Of a DNA stretch of 64,000 bases, positions 26,714 through 36,155 are shown piece after piece; within the stretch, counting starts at the first letter, position 1, and every line of letters begins with the position of its first letter. Where the stretch lies: positions 124,001 to 188,000 of the forward strand of contig NZ_CP012678.1 in NCBI RefSeq assembly GCF_001298525.1. The letters run 5' to 3'. The notes beneath the pieces are model-generated. The model saw only the letters and a program-made list of their open reading frames with translations. It made no database searches and was not told the origin of the DNA. Source of the stretch: Psychrobacter urativorans. Lineage in GTDB: Bacteria; Pseudomonadota; Gammaproteobacteria; Pseudomonadales; Moraxellaceae. Both the position numbers and the translations under genes were made by a program.

Positions 26714-27796
26714 ATGAGCCAGCGTAAAAACATAGTTGTACTGATTATCAACTGTTTACAAGGGGGTGGTGCAGAGCGCTCTGTATTAAGTTTAGGTCAA
26801 GGATTTCATGAAATCGGCTATCAGGTACATATTATAAGATTTAAACCGCTAGTAGAATATGATTTAAATCCAAGATTAAACTATCATTTAATAAAATTTA
26901 AACCGTATAAGCTTATTCCTAGTGAGCAACTAAGACATAAATTATTTGCACGTAAGTTAGATAGATATATTTTAGAGAAAATAGGACAACCTGATATTAT
27001 TTTGTCTAATCTACAACGCTCAGATAGTGTAGTTGCTTATAGCAGCCTTCCTAATATTACTCATATTATTCATAATACAATATCATTAGAATATAAATTT
27101 AATAGTGTGAAAAATATAAATCACGTAAGAAATAAGCTGATAAATACTTATTCTAACCACCCATGTGTCTGTGTGAGTGATGGTGTAAAACGAGATTTTA
27201 TTGAGAGTCTTGGTGCAATTACTCCAATTACTACGATTCATAACCCTATAGATCAATCTGAAATTCAGCAACTGTCTACAGCGTTCGTACCCAAATATAA
27301 TAACTATATGATTCACGTTGGTAGTTTTAAAGCAGTAAAGTGTCATAATGTTTTATTAAGGGCATATGCTAAAACTAATCGGTCCTTACCTTTACTATTA
27401 TTAGGTCAGGGAAAACTTCAAAGTGAAATAGAAAAGTTAATTATTGACCTTGGTTTGGCTGAAAAAGTTTTTTTATTAGGATTTCAAAAAAACGCTTATC
27501 CCTATATGAAGCATGCTAAATTCAAAATCCTGACATCAAGTCAGGAAGGGCTACCCATGGTTATATTAGAAGCATTAGCGATAGGAACCCCTGTGATTAG
27601 TACTGATTGCCAATCAGGTCCTAAAGAGATGTTACCAGAAAATAATTTGATGCCTGTAGGTAATATTGACGCCATTGCTAAAAAAATGTCACAAGCGATC
27701 CAAAATCCAGAGCAGTTTTCTGTACCATTTGATGCAGCGTATCTGCCGCATCAGATTGCCAAAAAACATATCGACTTTATGAACTCTGTTTCTTAA
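26714..27796 (+). CDS. GT-B (family 4-like) glycosyltransferase, paralogue 1
   Basis: The 360-aa protein begins NIVVLIINCLQGGGAERSV, the GGAE N-terminal loop of family 4 transferases. It carries the donor-site motif SQEGLPMVILEALAIGTPV (Glu-x7-Glu) with STDCQSGPKEMLPENN. It resembles the genes at 28666 and 29860 along its whole length (HNTISLEY, CVSDGVKRD, HVGSFKAVKCHN, QKNAYPYMK). The GPxEmLP segment is found in LPS-core GalNAc/hexose transferases such as those called PglH/WaaG-like; sugar and acceptor are not deducible. The coding DNA is very AT-rich. ATG at 26714 is used, with only a weak GAG upstream. Confidence 0.85.
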   Translation: MSQRKNIVVLIINCLQGGGAERSVLSLGQGFHEIGYQVHIIRFKPLVEYDLNPRLNYHLIKFKPYKLIPSEQLRHKLFARKLDRYILEKIGQPDIILSNLQRSDSVVAYSSLPNITHIIHNTISLEYKFNSVKNINHVRNKLINTYSNHPCVCVSDGVKRDFIESLGAITPITTIHNPIDQSEIQQLSTAFVPKYNNYMIHVGSFKAVKCHNVLLRAYAKTNRSLPLLLLGQGKLQSEIEKLIIDLGLAEKVFLLGFQKNAYPYMKHAKFKILTSSQEGLPMVILEALAIGTPVISTDCQSGPKEMLPENNLMPVGNIDAIAKKMSQAIQNPEQFSVPFDAAYLPHQIAKKHIDFMNSVS

Positions 27797-27861
27797 ATGA
27801 TATTTATCAGTTCAAAAGTACATGACTAAGTATTTTAGCTTAAATAAAAAGGTTCTTTAAT

Positions 27862-28649
27862 GTGAAGCACATAGCCGTGGTCAGTTTAGTCGATGAATAT
27901 ACCCGTAGGAAGCATATTGACTGTTTATTTGAGGATCATCATCTCGATTTTAATTATTTTGATGCCATTAACAAGCAACTGATACGCTAGAAAAATATAA
28001 CTTACTAGTGACCAGCGAAAAACTATCAGCAGGAGAGGTCGCTTGTTATCTGAGTCATTACTGCCTATGGCAGCACGTCATTAATAAGAACATACCATAC
28101 TTGATTGTTTTTGAAGACGATATTCACTTTTCTAAAAGTGCTACAGTGTTGTTAAAACAATTCGAATGGCTGCCTAAAAAATTTGATGTAATTAAGCTTG
28201 AAACTATGTACGAACGAGTAGTAATTAATAAAGGGGTGAGCTTAGTATTAGGGCATATGCTGTGCCGTCATATGTGTATGGCTGGATATATTATTAGTCA
28301 GCAAGGTGCGAAGAAACTGTTAGCGATGACAGAAAAACTTGGCATAGATCGACCCGTTGATCATATTATGTTCGACAGATTAATCGAACAAAAAAATAGC
28401 AGTGTCCATCAAACATTTCCAGCACTATGTATTCAAGATAAAATATATAATAGAGATTCTGTACGTTTTGGCAGCGTACTAGAAGATGCGCGTAAGGTGG
28501 TGATAGCCAAACAAAAACCTTCTGGATTTGAGAAAGTCAGTATAGAGTTAATAAGAGTGTTTGCGCAGTTATCACCAAAACGTATAGGCTATACAGGATG
28601 GTTAATCATGAAGGGTTATAAAAAGCGAAAAATAAATTTCCCACAATAA
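27862..28649 (+). pseudogene. GT25 (LOS biosynthesis) glycosyltransferase gene, frameshifted
   Basis: Two frames make up one family 25 protein. Frame 1 opens at GTG 27862 with KHIAVVSLVDEYTRRKHI...YFDAIN and stops at TAG 27988. The downstream frame is open from 27972 and continues DTLEKYNLLVTSEKLSAGEVACYLSHYCLW with FEDDIHF (the DxD-like EDD motif) to 28649. A single missing base between about 27972 and 27987 joins them. The only nearby homopolymer (AAAAA at 27991) lies beyond the stop, so simple phase variation at a tract is not the explanation. Either the gene is inactivated or the assembly has a one-base error. An internal GTG at 28008 could start a 213-aa fragment, lacking the N-terminal strand. 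Confidence 0.8.
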
Positions 28650-28665
28650 GCCAGCTATCTATTTA

Positions 28666-29748
28666 TCAAATGCTACTGTTTTTATGATTATTAATGAGTG
28701 CTAAATATTGATTAGCGGCATACTCAGGATGAAATTTTTTTGCTAGTGGCATCATAAACTTTTCAGGGCTCGATACCACTTGCTGCATCTTTTTCGCCAA
28801 GGCTTTAATATCACCAACAGGTACTAGATGATGGGCTGGTAATACCTCAGGAGGTCCTGAAGGGCACGCAGTACTAATAACTGGCGTATATAATGATATT
28901 GCTTCAAGCATAGCAATATTTAAGCCTTCGAAATCTGAAGATATTACCATTGCGGTTGCATATTTGATATATGGGTAAGGGTTGGTAGTCATTCCAACGA
29001 AGTGTACCCGATCTGATACTCCTAATTGTAACGCCAGATGTTCGCATGTCTCGCGTTCTACACCATCTCCTACCAATACTAGTGGGCAGTCAAGAGTGCT
29101 TTTTGCATAAGCTGCGATTAGGATGTCGTGACGCTTTGCCATTTTAAATGTACTAACATTTACTAAATAGTCTTGATAAGGCGGTATAAAGTCACAAGCT
29201 AAATCTTCAGCTTTTTGGATATCAACGGGGTCATAAATTGTGGTGATGTTCATCGGACGTTCAAGTAATATAGGCAGATCTATAGTGACTCCATTGCTAA
29301 CGCCAATGCAAGGCTTTGCTAAATAAGTCTCTTTTAATTGCTTTAATGAACGTGATGAAAGACTATGCAACTTAGATAAAGTATTATGAACTACCAAATA
29401 AACATGTTCTAGTTGACTGTATGCTAAAAATTGATCCATAGACTTTAGATTAGAAAGTACTAAATCAGGCTTTCCAATATTTTTTAGAATAAGGTTGTCG
29501 ATCGCTTTTGCGATAATTTTTTTGCGCATAAATCTTGGAATTTTGCGATAAATGTCATATGGGAATATATGTATCGGTATATCTTTAGGTATAGGCAGCT
29601 CGATAAAATTGTCTAATAACAAAATATGGACATCATGTCCCGAATGTTTCAAGCTTTTTGCTAGAGTAATCACAAACTGTTCGGCACCGCCAATACGTAA
29701 ACAAGATATTGCTATAACAATTTTTTTTGTAGAATCTTTTGTAATCAT
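28666..29748 (-). CDS. GT-B (family 4-like) glycosyltransferase, paralogue 2
   Basis: The 360-aa protein starts KIVIAISCLRIGGAEQFV and has the donor-site segment SDFEGLNIAMLEAISLYTPV (Glu-x7-Glu) followed by STACPSGPPEVLPAHH. It is clearly paralogous to the products at 26714 and 29860 (NLKSMDQFLAYSQL, VHNTLSKL, CIGVSNGV, NVSTFKMAKRHD, TTNPYPYIK). It is on the opposite strand, convergent with the GT25 remnant (16-bp gap) and divergent from the third paralogue. It is likely a lipooligosaccharide-core or capsule transferase; substrate unknown. Confidence 0.87.
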   Translation of the reverse strand: MITKDSTKKIVIAISCLRIGGAEQFVITLAKSLKHSGHDVHILLLDNFIELPIPKDIPIHIFPYDIYRKIPRFMRKKIIAKAIDNLILKNIGKPDLVLSNLKSMDQFLAYSQLEHVYLVVHNTLSKLHSLSSRSLKQLKETYLAKPCIGVSNGVTIDLPILLERPMNITTIYDPVDIQKAEDLACDFIPPYQDYLVNVSTFKMAKRHDILIAAYAKSTLDCPLVLVGDGVERETCEHLALQLGVSDRVHFVGMTTNPYPYIKYATAMVISSDFEGLNIAMLEAISLYTPVISTACPSGPPEVLPAHHLVPVGDIKALAKKMQQVVSSPEKFMMPLAKKFHPEYAANQYLALINNHKNSSI

Positions 29749-29859
29749 GTTTAATATTACTCAAAAATATATCTATATTAGAAATGTAAATTATTATGTA
29801 ACACTAACATATCTAAAACGTTAATATCGATATATTATTATCAAATAAATGCAAATACC

Positions 29860-30969
29860 ATGACCAGATCCATTGTTTTACTGATATTAAAAGCATTAGA
29901 AGGTCGCGGTGCTGAGCGCATGGTCACGACATTGGCGCGTGCATATATTGAGATGAACTATGACGTGCATGTACTTTGTTTAGAGGTATCAGAGGATATG
30001 GCGTTAGATATCCGTGTTAAGTACCATGTCGTGGCTTATAGTGCTCCGCTACTAGACACAGAAACCGAGCAAGCTGCCGCGTATAAGAAGGTAGCAGAGC
30101 GTATTGACGATTATGTGTTTAACAATATAGGAACGCCTGATTTAATTTTGGCGAATATCTATAAAGTAAACTGGATTATGGCCTATAGCCAGCTGCCAAA
30201 TATTGTGAATGTCCTGCACACCGCATTGTCTAAGCAATTTCAAGAAAAGTTATTATCTAAACCTAATCAAACTATTGCCCATTTAAAAATGGTATATGGC
30301 GCTCATCCTTGCAGCTGTGTCAGTGAAGGTGCACGTCAGGATCTTTTGGAGCTTATCGGTAATAACCTTAATAGAACCACAACGATTTATAATCCATGTG
30401 ATGTCGATGAGATTAGAAAAGCAGCCGCTCAACCGTTAGTAATCGAACAGTTTGGTTTGACGATTAATGAGTATCTGATCCATGTTGGATCATTTGATAC
30501 GATGAAAAATCATCGTGACTTGTTACAAGCATACGCTAAAACAAATCAAAAACTACCTTTGGTGTTGGTGGGTAAGGGTAGTCTTGAAGCTGAAATGAAG
30601 CAATTAGCTATTGAGCTGAATATTAGTGACCGTGTAAAATTTTTAGGATTTCAGGCAAACCCTTATCCACTCATTGCCGCCGCTGCACTATTGGTACTTA
30701 CCTCTACATTTGAAGGTTTTGGCTATGTTATTGTTGAGGCACAAGCGTTAAAAGTACCTGTTATCAGTACTGATTGTCCGTTTGGTCCACGAGAGTTATT
30801 ACCTGAGAAAAATTTAATACCTGTAGGCGATATCAATGCCTTAGCAGCCCTAATCAATCAGGCAATAGATAATCTTGATGAGTATCAAGTTCCATTTAAT
30901 CAGCAGTTATTACCTAATCGAGTCGCGCGTCAATATTTGCAGTTTGGTCAGGTTCATGCATTAGAGTAG
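29860..30969 (+). CDS. GT-B (family 4-like) glycosyltransferase, paralogue 3
   Basis: The 369-aa protein begins RSIVLLILKALEGRGAERMV, with TFEGFGYVIVEAQALKVPV (Glu-x7-Glu) and STDCPFGPRELLPEKN near the C-terminus. NVLHTALSKQ, CSCVSEGARQD, YLIHVGSFDTMKNH and GFQANPYP align with the two neighbouring paralogues. It is noticeably less AT-rich than the gene at 26714. It starts about 110 bp from the divergent second paralogue and converges with the gene at 31000. Confidence 0.88.
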   Translation: MTRSIVLLILKALEGRGAERMVTTLARAYIEMNYDVHVLCLEVSEDMALDIRVKYHVVAYSAPLLDTETEQAAAYKKVAERIDDYVFNNIGTPDLILANIYKVNWIMAYSQLPNIVNVLHTALSKQFQEKLLSKPNQTIAHLKMVYGAHPCSCVSEGARQDLLELIGNNLNRTTTIYNPCDVDEIRKAAAQPLVIEQFGLTINEYLIHVGSFDTMKNHRDLLQAYAKTNQKLPLVLVGKGSLEAEMKQLAIELNISDRVKFLGFQANPYPLIAAAALLVLTSTFEGFGYVIVEAQALKVPVISTDCPFGPRELLPEKNLIPVGDINALAALINQAIDNLDEYQVPFNQQLLPNRVARQYLQFGQVHALE

Positions 30970-30975
30970 GACGTT

Positions 30976-31014
30976 AATCAAGGTTATCAATCAAGATTAT
31001 CAATTAAGATTATC
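30976..31014. repeat. three tandem 13-bp repeats across a stop codon
   Basis: AATCAAGGTTATC (30976-30988), AATCAAGATTATC (30989-31001) and AATTAAGATTATC (31002-31014) lie head to tail. They cover the last codons and stop of the minus-strand gene at 31000. As 13 is not a multiple of 3, gain or loss of a unit would change that protein's C-terminus. Confidence 0.85.
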
Positions 31015-31857
31015 GAATAGATTTTTGGAGATTGGCGAATGATTAATAACGGTAACGCCATGCTCTTTATAGACTTTGCCCAATAAATTAAACGATGGCA
31101 CGATACGATCGTTGATTGCTTTATCAAGTCTACTTGGCGCGCTATTGTCTACATTTTCATAAAATCGTGGCTGACTACTATTGAGTAAGTCAATGCCATA
31201 AAGATGAATCGCGCTTGCTTGACGGGCAAATGCCAGCTGTGCTGCCACATAGGCAACGGTTCCCGCTTCTACAAACCCATAAGTAAGATTCAGAGACACC
31301 CCAATAGGGGCAGGTTGATTATCAACAATAACAAAATTTGCGTCATCGGCAAAAGAAGATAAGGGTTTTTTCTTATTAAGCCATTTGTTCTTAAAGGATA
31401 ACTTGCTAAATAAAGCCTTATTGGATTTGACGCCCCAAGGTCTATCTACTGGATATAAAATACGCATGGCATCATGGTAAGTTTGCATGATATGAGGGTG
31501 TGTTACTGCCATTGCTTCGAATACGGCTAAGGTCGCATACAAAGGCTGACCAGTATAATATTTTTGTAAGATATCGGGTTGATGATGAATAAATCGTGCA
31601 TCACTAATGACATAGCCAACCACATGAGTGAAATGATGATGTTCAATAAGACTAATACTACCATTCACGAAAATAGTGGGTATGTCTTGCAGCTCTGAGA
31701 ACGATAAGTTGGCAGTCGACGGTCCAGACGCAATAATATTTACGGCTTGCTGATGTAGACTCTGCTTTTCTTCAGTAGCATCAAAAGCAGCAATAGTAAT
31801 AAGTTGATTATCAATATTAAAATCAGCAGTAGGAGGTAATTCTAAAGTCAGCGCCAT
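31000..31857 (-). CDS. unrecognised glycan-locus protein with SGPS motif (DUF115/sialyltransferase-like)
   Basis: The 285-aa protein has a central NIIASGPSTANLSF segment, a SGPS/SGPSL-type nucleotide-sugar loop, followed by IPTIFVNGSISLI and HVVGYVISDARFI. The order recalls the Rossmann-like MptE/DUF115 and GT42 sialyltransferase group and WaaZ-type Kdo transferases of LOS loci. LNLTYGFVEAGTVAYVAAQLA and IHLYGIDLL fit the second half of that fold. No catalytic role can be asserted. ATG at 31857 is chosen since TGGA lies about 9 bases upstream; the TTG four codons earlier overlaps this site. It shares strand and direction with the GT8-like and acyltransferase genes. Confidence 0.6.
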   Translation of the reverse strand: MALTLELPPTADFNIDNQLITIAAFDATEEKQSLHQQAVNIIASGPSTANLSFSELQDIPTIFVNGSISLIEHHHFTHVVGYVISDARFIHHQPDILQKYYTGQPLYATLAVFEAMAVTHPHIMQTYHDAMRILYPVDRPWGVKSNKALFSKLSFKNKWLNKKKPLSSFADDANFVIVDNQPAPIGVSLNLTYGFVEAGTVAYVAAQLAFARQASAIHLYGIDLLNSSQPRFYENVDNSAPSRLDKAINDRIVPSFNLLGKVYKEHGVTVINHSPISKNLFDNLN

Positions 31858-31993
31858 ATTATATTCCAAAAGTTGCTTTCAGCTTTATAATTCAATCAGT
31901 ATTTTCTACAGCGCTAGAATAGAGGTTAATGACGACGTGTTTATTAGGATAGAAAATAATCAGTGCTCACATTAACCGTGTTTATGACCAAAG

Positions 31994-32797
31994 TTATTGC
32001 CAATATTCTTTTAGCCATGGGCTTGGCTTGACATAACGATACCATTTACCGCTACCACCATTGATAGCGTCTGGTGGATTTATTTCACCGTGAAAAATAA
32101 CAATTTTTGCGTTCTCAGGCAGATGCGGGGCGCGCACTAAGTTGAACGGAATGGGAGCCATACATTGATATTTAAAGCTGACACACCAGGTTTTATCCCA
32201 ATACTCTAAATGATGGTGCTCACGTAAATAATTAGAGAGATAGGCTTGTTCATGGCGTACTTGTTGACGGATGGTCTCAAAGTTGCGCTCAAAATTAGCC
32301 AGCAAGTCAGGGTAGGTGTGCATACCAACATTAAAGCGATATACAGAGCTATTGCCAATCATGCGCCATGGCTTTTTCCAGTCACGGATGATAACCACGC
32401 TATCGTCGTGCTCAGCCTTATAAGTAAAAAAGCCGTCAATATTAGCAACGATAACGATATCAATATCTAAAAATAATGCCACGCCTTTAAGGTCATACAA
32501 ATCAGGCTGAAAGGTGGTGAGTTTTTTCCAACCGCGCTCAGGCAAGCCTGATGGCAGATTTAGCTCAGGTATCGGATAGCATTGCACCGCAGCATCAATA
32601 CCGGTGCTGTCATCAGTTAAACAAACCATCTGAAAGTCTAACGTCAAGTGGCGACTGACCATATTATATAGGCGGTTGACATACTCAGCACCATACTTAT
32701 CACCCCATTTCATGCAAATGATATAACGCTGTTCAGGTGCCGTCGCGTCTGTTGGCACTTGCGTGGTCGATGAATGTGCAATTACGTCAGTTGTCAT
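31994..32797 (-). CDS. GT8-like glycosyltransferase
   Basis: The 267-aa protein has an N-terminal strand YIICMKWGDKYGAEYVNRLY (about residues 25-44), a VCLTDDSTGID segment and the metal-binding motif ALFLDIDIVI (DxD, about residues 107-116) with surrounding NIDGFF, as in family 8-like GT-A enzymes. W-rich segments WKKPWRMIG and GKWYRYVKPSPWLKEYW mark the C-terminal half, and IVIFHGEINP contributes the conserved His/Gly. Similar genes are common in Moraxellaceae LOS loci. Sugar specificity is unknown. Confidence 0.8.
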   Translation of the reverse strand: MTTDVIAHSSTTQVPTDATAPEQRYIICMKWGDKYGAEYVNRLYNMVSRHLTLDFQMVCLTDDSTGIDAAVQCYPIPELNLPSGLPERGWKKLTTFQPDLYDLKGVALFLDIDIVIVANIDGFFTYKAEHDDSVVIIRDWKKPWRMIGNSSVYRFNVGMHTYPDLLANFERNFETIRQQVRHEQAYLSNYLREHHHLEYWDKTWCVSFKYQCMAPIPFNLVRAPHLPENAKIVIFHGEINPPDAINGGSGKWYRYVKPSPWLKEYWQ

Positions 32798-32895
32798 GGC
32801 ATACTCATGTTGAGATAAAGGAAAGAGTAGTAATGTAATAGGATTAACAGTTTAAGGTTTTAATCATTAAGACAATATCAGCGTATACTTCTAGA

Positions 32896-33858
32896 TTATA
32901 ACGATGCGTCATTATTGTCTATACTATTATCAGTAGGGGGTACATCGCTAGAATGATTGGTACGAACATACTCTGCGATCGTACTCTCATCAGCTTGATA
33001 AGGATTCTTTAAGATAGGTATATGTTTAAAGCGTCGATATCCCCACATATAATGACTGAAATATTCTTTTATCATCCGCTCCATAGCTTGGTTTAAAGCA
33101 TGGGTGGAGATAGAGGCATCACGATCATATAATGCGGGGTCATCAAGCTTATAGCAATAGATATCAAAACCGTGCCCGTCAGTACGACGTATACAAGATA
33201 AGCCTACCAGCGCACACTTGGTTTTACTGGCGAGCTTAGATGCAAGGGTACTGGTTAAGGTTTCAACACCAAAAAATGGTACGATGACGCCCCCTGATGG
33301 TTCAGGAACATGGTCGGGCAATACGATGCTAAAGCCACCTTGTTTAAGGGTTTTAAAAATAGCTTTGACACCACTGCCATCCGTCGGTACTAAAGTTGCA
33401 TTGAGACGGGCGCGCCCTTGAAGTACAAAATCATTGGTAATATCACCTTTAACGGGCTTATACATAATGGTTGGCGAGCCAAACTGATTCAGCCACGCAT
33501 TCATCATCTCCCACGTGCCTAAATGCGGTACGATAGCGAGCATACCTTTAGGGCTTGCAAGCCCTTCTATTAAAATCTCTTTATTATGAACTTCCTGAAT
33601 TTGAGCAACGCTCCACTCAGGTGACATCGCCCAACTCTTAATAGATTCAACACTACTAAGACATTGATGCCGGACAATATCCTTGGTGATATTGTGTTTT
33701 TGCTTCTCAGTTAACGCAGGTGCTACCAGCTGTAAATTAATACTAATAGTGCGCACTATACTTAGGTTTGGCAGTAATATGATAATCCAGGCAACAAAAC
33801 GTGCCATTATCTGCAATACAGATAATGGCACGACTTTGAAAACATGATATGGATTCAT
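32896..33858 (-). CDS. LpxL/HtrB-family lysophospholipid/lipid A acyltransferase
   Basis: The 320-aa protein has an N-terminal membrane helix (about residues 19-37) and the acyltransferase catalytic motif HLGTWE with His112 and Glu117 (HX4E). The later VLPDHVPEPSGGVIVPFFG and SIVLPD motifs match LpxL/LpxM enzymes, which add secondary acyl chains to lipid A. It closes the surface-glycan region, adjacent to the GT8-like gene on the same strand. Whether it adds lauroyl or myristoyl groups, or acts on ornithine lipids, is not deducible. Confidence 0.87.
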   Translation of the reverse strand: MNPYHVFKVVPLSVLQIMARFVAWIIILLPNLSIVRTISINLQLVAPALTEKQKHNITKDIVRHQCLSSVESIKSWAMSPEWSVAQIQEVHNKEILIEGLASPKGMLAIVPHLGTWEMMNAWLNQFGSPTIMYKPVKGDITNDFVLQGRARLNATLVPTDGSGVKAIFKTLKQGGFSIVLPDHVPEPSGGVIVPFFGVETLTSTLASKLASKTKCALVGLSCIRRTDGHGFDIYCYKLDDPALYDRDASISTHALNQAMERMIKEYFSHYMWGYRRFKHIPILKNPYQADESTIAEYVRTNHSSDVPPTDNSIDNNDASL

Positions 33859-33920
33859 GTTAAATCACATGGTAATAAATCAGACTGTGAAAAATATCTG
33901 CGCATTATTTAACCATTTAA

Positions 33921-35762
33921 TTAAGCAGGTTTATTGGTGTCAGATTGAACCTTTTCACGTACACGAATACCCAATTCACGTAGTTGCTTGCCATCAACTT
34001 CAGCAGGCGCTTGGGTTAATGGACACTCAGCAGTTTTGGTTTTTGGGAAAGCGATAACATCACGAATAGAGTCTGCGCCTACCATCAACATAATCAAGCG
34101 GTCTAAACCAAATGCTAAACCACCGTGCGGTGGCGCACCATATTTAAGGGCATCAAGTAAGAAGCTAAATTTATCTTCGGCTTCTTGCTCATCGATACCA
34201 AGAGCTTCAAATACAGCCGTTTGCATCTCAAGGGTATTGATACGTAAGCTACCACCGCCCACTTCAGTACCATTTAATACCATATCATAGGCAATAGATA
34301 GGGCAGTTGCTGGGTTGTTTTTTAACTCTTCAACTGAACCTTTTGGTTTAGTGAATGGATGATGCATTGACGTCCATTTGCCATCGTCGGTTTCTTCAAA
34401 CATTGGGAAGTCAGTGACCCAAAGTGGTGCCCATTCGCAAGTGGTCATTTCTAAATCAAGACCAATTTTTTGACGTAACGCGCCCATCGCATCATTAACC
34501 ACACGCGCTTTATCGGCACCAAAGAAGATGATATCGCCATCTACTGCGCCAGTACGTTCGACTAAGCTGGCAAGTACGTCATCAGTCATGTTTTTGATGA
34601 TTGGTGACTGGAGACCAGATTCTTTATCAACGCCGTTATTAATGTTGCTCGCGTCATTGACTTTAATATAAGCCAAACCACGGGCGCCATAAATACCAAC
34701 AAACTTGGTATATTCATCAATTTGCTTACGGCTTAATGAGCTACCACCAGGAATACGTAGGGCAGCAACGCGACCTTTTGGATCGTTGGCAGGACCTGAG
34801 AATACTTTAAAATCAACCGCTTGCATTAAATCAGCAACATCAATTAATTTAAGTGGAATGCGCAAGTCAGGCTTGTCTGAGGCGTAGTCACGCATCGCTT
34901 CAGCATACGTCATACGTGGAAATTGCTCAAACTCAACGTTCATCATCGTCTTAAAGACATGCTTAATCAAACCTTCGTTGATATTCATGATTTCTTCTTC
35001 ACTTAAGAAAGAAGTTTCAATATCGACTTGGGTAAATTCAGGCTGACGATCAGCACGTAAGTCTTCATCACGGAAGCATTTAGCGATTTGATAGTAACGG
35101 TCAAAACCGGCAACCATCAATAGCTGCTTAAACAGCTGTGGTGATTGCGGCAATGCAAAAAAGTTACCCGGACGTGTGCGTGATGGTACCAAATAATCGC
35201 GCGCGCCTTCTGGGGTTGCACGGGTTAGAATAGGCGTTTCAACGTCTAAAAAGCCATGATCATCTAAATAACGACGAATCGCTGAAGTCGCTTTGGCACG
35301 GAATACCATACGCTCTTGCATCTCTGGACGACGCATATCAAGGTAGCGGTATTTTAAACGTAAGTCTTCTGATACCGTGGTTTTCTCATCGTTTAATGGG
35401 AAAGGTGGAGTTTCAGACTTGGCAAGGATTTCAATCTCTTTACCTAACATCTCAATTTGACCACTGGTCATATTGGCGTTTTCTGTGCCTGCGTAGCGTT
35501 GACGAACGCGACCAGTAATTTTTAACACGTACTCTGGGCGTGCGGCATCAGCTGTAGCAAACGCTTCTGGGGTATCTGGATCGACAACCACTTGCAGAAT
35601 GCCTGCACGGTCGCGCATGTCTAAGAAAATCACGCCACCATGATCGCGACGACGATGTACCCAGCCAACGATAGTAATGGTTTGCTCTAGTAAGCTTTCG
35701 GTTACCGCGCCGCAATATTCGTCTCGGTATTCACTATGCATCATCATCTCACTTTGCGTCAT
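33921..35762 (-). CDS. aspS: aspartyl-tRNA synthetase
   Basis: This bacterial-type class IIb synthetase of about 613 aa has an N-terminal OB anticodon domain ([17 protein letters not shown]), class II motif 2 ([16 protein letters not shown]), the bacterial GAD insertion and motif 3 ([12 protein letters not shown]). [19 protein letters not shown] is the motif-1/flipping-loop region. Its length is slightly above E. coli AspRS (590 aa). The start is uncertain among ATG 35762 and a cluster of ATGs near 35741-35747; the family core begins at about SEYRDEYCG. Discrimination between AspRS and AspRS/Asn-type cannot be made by eye. It is divergent from sohB. Confidence 0.96.
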   Translation of the reverse strand: MTQSEMMMHSEYRDEYCGAVTESLLEQTITIVGWVHRRRDHGGVIFLDMRDRAGILQVVVDPDTPEAFATADAARPEYVLKITGRVRQRYAGTENANMTSGQIEMLGKEIEILAKSETPPFPLNDEKTTVSEDLRLKYRYLDMRRPEMQERMVFRAKATSAIRRYLDDHGFLDVETPILTRATPEGARDYLVPSRTRPGNFFALPQSPQLFKQLLMVAGFDRYYQIAKCFRDEDLRADRQPEFTQVDIETSFLSEEEIMNINEGLIKHVFKTMMNVEFEQFPRMTYAEAMRDYASDKPDLRIPLKLIDVADLMQAVDFKVFSGPANDPKGRVAALRIPGGSSLSRKQIDEYTKFVGIYGARGLAYIKVNDASNINNGVDKESGLQSPIIKNMTDDVLASLVERTGAVDGDIIFFGADKARVVNDAMGALRQKIGLDLEMTTCEWAPLWVTDFPMFEETDDGKWTSMHHPFTKPKGSVEELKNNPATALSIAYDMVLNGTEVGGGSLRINTLEMQTAVFEALGIDEQEAEDKFSFLLDALKYGAPPHGGLAFGLDRLIMLMVGADSIRDVIAFPKTKTAECPLTQAPAEVDGKQLRELGIRVREKVQSDTNKPA

Positions 35763-36155
35763 AATATTTGTTATCCAGTTATCGGCCCAATACAAAGTAC
35801 ACTCTTACAGACAGTCGTATACTATCTAATGCTAATGGAAAAGCCCACAGCAAAAAATAGCATACATAACGCGATTAAGACAAATGGTCATCACGTTAGC
35901 TGCAGAAAATTTAGTGTAAACGCATATTATGCCTAAAGTGCTTTTATTATACAACTATAGCGATACAATCAAGGGTCACGGCTAGGTTTGATTTGACCTG
36001 CCGATTCAATCATAGTGGTAATGGGTTAAATATTATTGTCGCGCTTGAAAGTTAGACATAGCGTGCATATATCAAGCTAATATTCATACTTGTCTTCATC
36101 GCACAATATTTACAAAAACAATCCCAGCATTTTAAACTTTAAAGGAATTCTGCTT
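35763..36155. other. gene-free gap between divergent aspS and sohB
   Basis: About 390 bp of non-coding DNA holding two divergent promoters. AAAGGA at 36141-36146 is the sohB ribosome-binding site and fixes its start. No operator or RNA gene is recognised. Confidence 0.45.

Noticed and set aside
27991..27995. A5 tract as a phase-variation switch for the GT25 gene
   Set aside because: The stop that interrupts the first frame (27988-27990) lies before this tract, so slippage here could not restore the frame.
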